A stretch of 64,000 nt of DNA from Neisseriales bacterium (lineage in GTDB: Bacteria > Pseudomonadota > Gammaproteobacteria > Burkholderiales > UBA11063): contig SSGX01000009.1 in the NCBI GenBank assembly GCA_008017155.1, positions 1 to 64,000 on the forward strand, written 5' to 3'. Shown here in pieces: positions 63,801 to 64,000 of this stretch. Position 1 is the first letter of the stretch, and each line of letters starts with the position of its first letter. A program made the position numbers and the translations under genes. The notes under the pieces are model-generated. The model saw only the letters and a program-made list of their open reading frames with translations. It was not told where the DNA came from and searched no databases.

Positions 63801-64000
63801 TAGGAAATTATAACTATAAAGAGAATAATCTTCTGCTAACTCTAGATAAGTTTATGTTATTCAAGAAAGCTCCGAAAAAGCTAGAAAGTGGTCCGATAAA
63901 TTTTGAGAATGGAACGGAAAGTGCTGTCAACATGAAGGTACCTTCAATGAAGATTGCTGTAAATAATTTATTTTATCAGAATCATAATTTAGGTAAACTT
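60815..64000 (+). CDS. yhdP: YhdP/AsmA-family protein, N-terminal part (runs off right edge)
   Basis: Open frame from ATG 60815 to the end of the window, 1062 codons. One N-terminal transmembrane helix (about 20-45: AYVAGFYILLMTASVAITGYIFL), then a very long beta-rich periplasmic region including YKLNVKSIETKL and a DUF3971-like part. This is the architecture of AsmA-like bridge proteins (YhdP, TamB, YdbH) that carry phospholipid to the outer membrane. The length already exceeds AsmA; YhdP (about 1270) is the best match, TamB less so. The C terminus is missing. Confidence 0.82.
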   Translation, partial: MNLLSKPFSLRHLLVKIIAYVAGFYILLMTASVAITGYIFLNLEGYRSRIETTVYKHTGYKLNVKSIETKLNSSFLPEITITDVNLVNPINSKQKVHVDKLDFVFSYSSIWDLEPIFNKILIDGTNIDIEYDPSGNIFVNGINVNNPDKQTLENTKNSPIDLERWVLKQHQIVLDHINLSYLDSKNDIPLVRLNNIRLGLEKKIWSKHYLYLDIYGKTYQNMLKAELDWEGGKFEDWQNWNSAKLVVKSINGNDNLVNTLQQYVPQISPVNEFNATTALEANIQKGKIENLNANFDVNNFRVAMADANLVNFPKLGGNIKIRLLNNQYYTINAKDLTIVTGAGALFNNASVTGGYDVGKSGQIELSNTNLVAINNFLSLFKATDGISIDGTIQSVKYNWDGYFLKPRDFQVYAAFNDISLDSTKDSLPSMSHVSGDISIRKDAGSLNLKLKDSVLNYPHLFLIPYVFKNFDSNITWNIESHGKVNVVLHKTNLETKDFKGWAEGNYHTEPDNPDSVGYMALKAHLERTPVHAVGYYLPKSIPMSVLEWLQMGLASGYANNADLNMYGGLNDFPYKNGKGLFYITADIDNAKLNYVKNWPALENIKGKFTLKNTSIIVDAASATIENNHLDMAHVVIPDFSSESGVYLTALGKAHGSTTNFLNYIAKTPIDKIIGGLSEKLIAEGNGNLDLYLKVPFSEPALTEVKGTYRLINNRALFKMPIPLLNAVNGDINFSNHGVDIKSLRAEAFDSRAIIAAKTESGGTIHFNVNAPKVDYRKLAQFYLPPIEELIEGKSDTQIRFDINKQGISNFNASSSLVGVMCSAAEPLKKAESIPAAINFNLKPMSHGTYLASFKYANRLNGQVILGATNITNRVKLAVGDAGFMTDPDPGVVMTINANPETTNILDWLSTIKKMILGINEGKELKADESRVPSYFRKAITSNTTVKAEQMVFPAQLQLSSSDIKFGKISLEAGTANVFIDKTSAYFNIYTPIVSGVGNYNYKENNLLLTLDKFMLFKKAPKKLESGPINFENGTESAVNMKVPSMKIAVNNLFYQNHNLGKL

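Noticed and set aside
1-64000. CRISPR arrays, tRNA or rRNA genes, toxin-antitoxin or defence modules
   Set aside because: No regularly spaced repeats, cloverleaf sequences (other than tmRNA) or matching protein families were found while reading the intergenic regions and proteins.

Overview
The window is a low-GC (my impression is about 35-38 percent) chromosomal segment of a Gram-negative bacterium. Lipid A genes (lpxA, lpxB, lpxD), bamA, skp, rseP, ihfB and dsbD mark a proteobacterium. The linkages gmk-rpoZ-spoT, cmk-rpsA-ihfB, rseP-bamA-skp-lpxD-fabZ-lpxA-lpxB and trpS next to a site-2 protease fit the Betaproteobacteria. My best guess is a low-GC Neisseriales-like lineage; this is inference, since no rRNA is present.

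Layout. The left edge (1-255) is the 5' end of an IS1595-type transposase with its terminal repeat. Then come envelope genes of uncertain role: a 1150-residue lipoprotein built of repeats with paired cysteines (529-3981), a small outer-membrane barrel and a secreted protein (4303-5458), and a PAS/HTH regulator (5553-6344). The lipoprotein and the barrel gene share an apparent promoter/operator module that keeps the same spacing. After rnhB come an MFS transporter and 8-oxoguanine deaminase. A long minus-strand housekeeping block follows: envelope biogenesis (lpxB to rseP), lon, then the stringent-response/transcription/nucleotide set spoT-rpoZ-gmk. Divergently on the plus strand lie tatD-cmk-rpsA-ihfB, a small membrane ORF, glpT and dsbD.

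The most distinctive stretch is 30879-44854, all on the plus strand: an acyl-CoA thioesterase, a dipeptide epimerase, a GntP-type permease, a bestrophin, a secreted NlpC/P60 peptidase, then a tightly overlapping malonate decarboxylase operon (mdcA, a fused mdcC-mdcD, mdcE, mdcG, mdcB, mdcH) continuing into a C69 dipeptidase and an alpha/beta hydrolase. I read it as two metabolic modules: salvage of peptidoglycan peptides (NlpC/P60 endopeptidase, L-Ala-D/L-Glu epimerase, dipeptidase) and decarboxylation of malonate to acetate via an acyl-carrier thioester. No malonate transporter and no mdcR-like regulator is seen nearby.

At 44927-46568 a decayed integration site is visible: an orphan IS end, a tyrosine recombinase broken by an in-frame stop, and a complete tmRNA gene whose 3' end faces the recombinase. 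To the right are a lipoprotein-type HtrA protease, nth and dnaB (minus), dusB and ppc (plus), then a minus-strand group: an alanine aminotransferase that looks like the eukaryotic enzyme, nadC, map, trpS (with an altered KMSKS loop), a second M50 protease and algC. A large AsmA/YhdP-family protein runs off the right edge.

The strongest candidates for something new are the shared promoter module at 432-490 and 4228-4286, the MdcC-MdcD fusion, the eukaryotic-type aminotransferase and the coupling of peptide-salvage genes to malonate decarboxylase. I found no CRISPR array, tRNA, rRNA, toxin-antitoxin pair or recognisable defence system.
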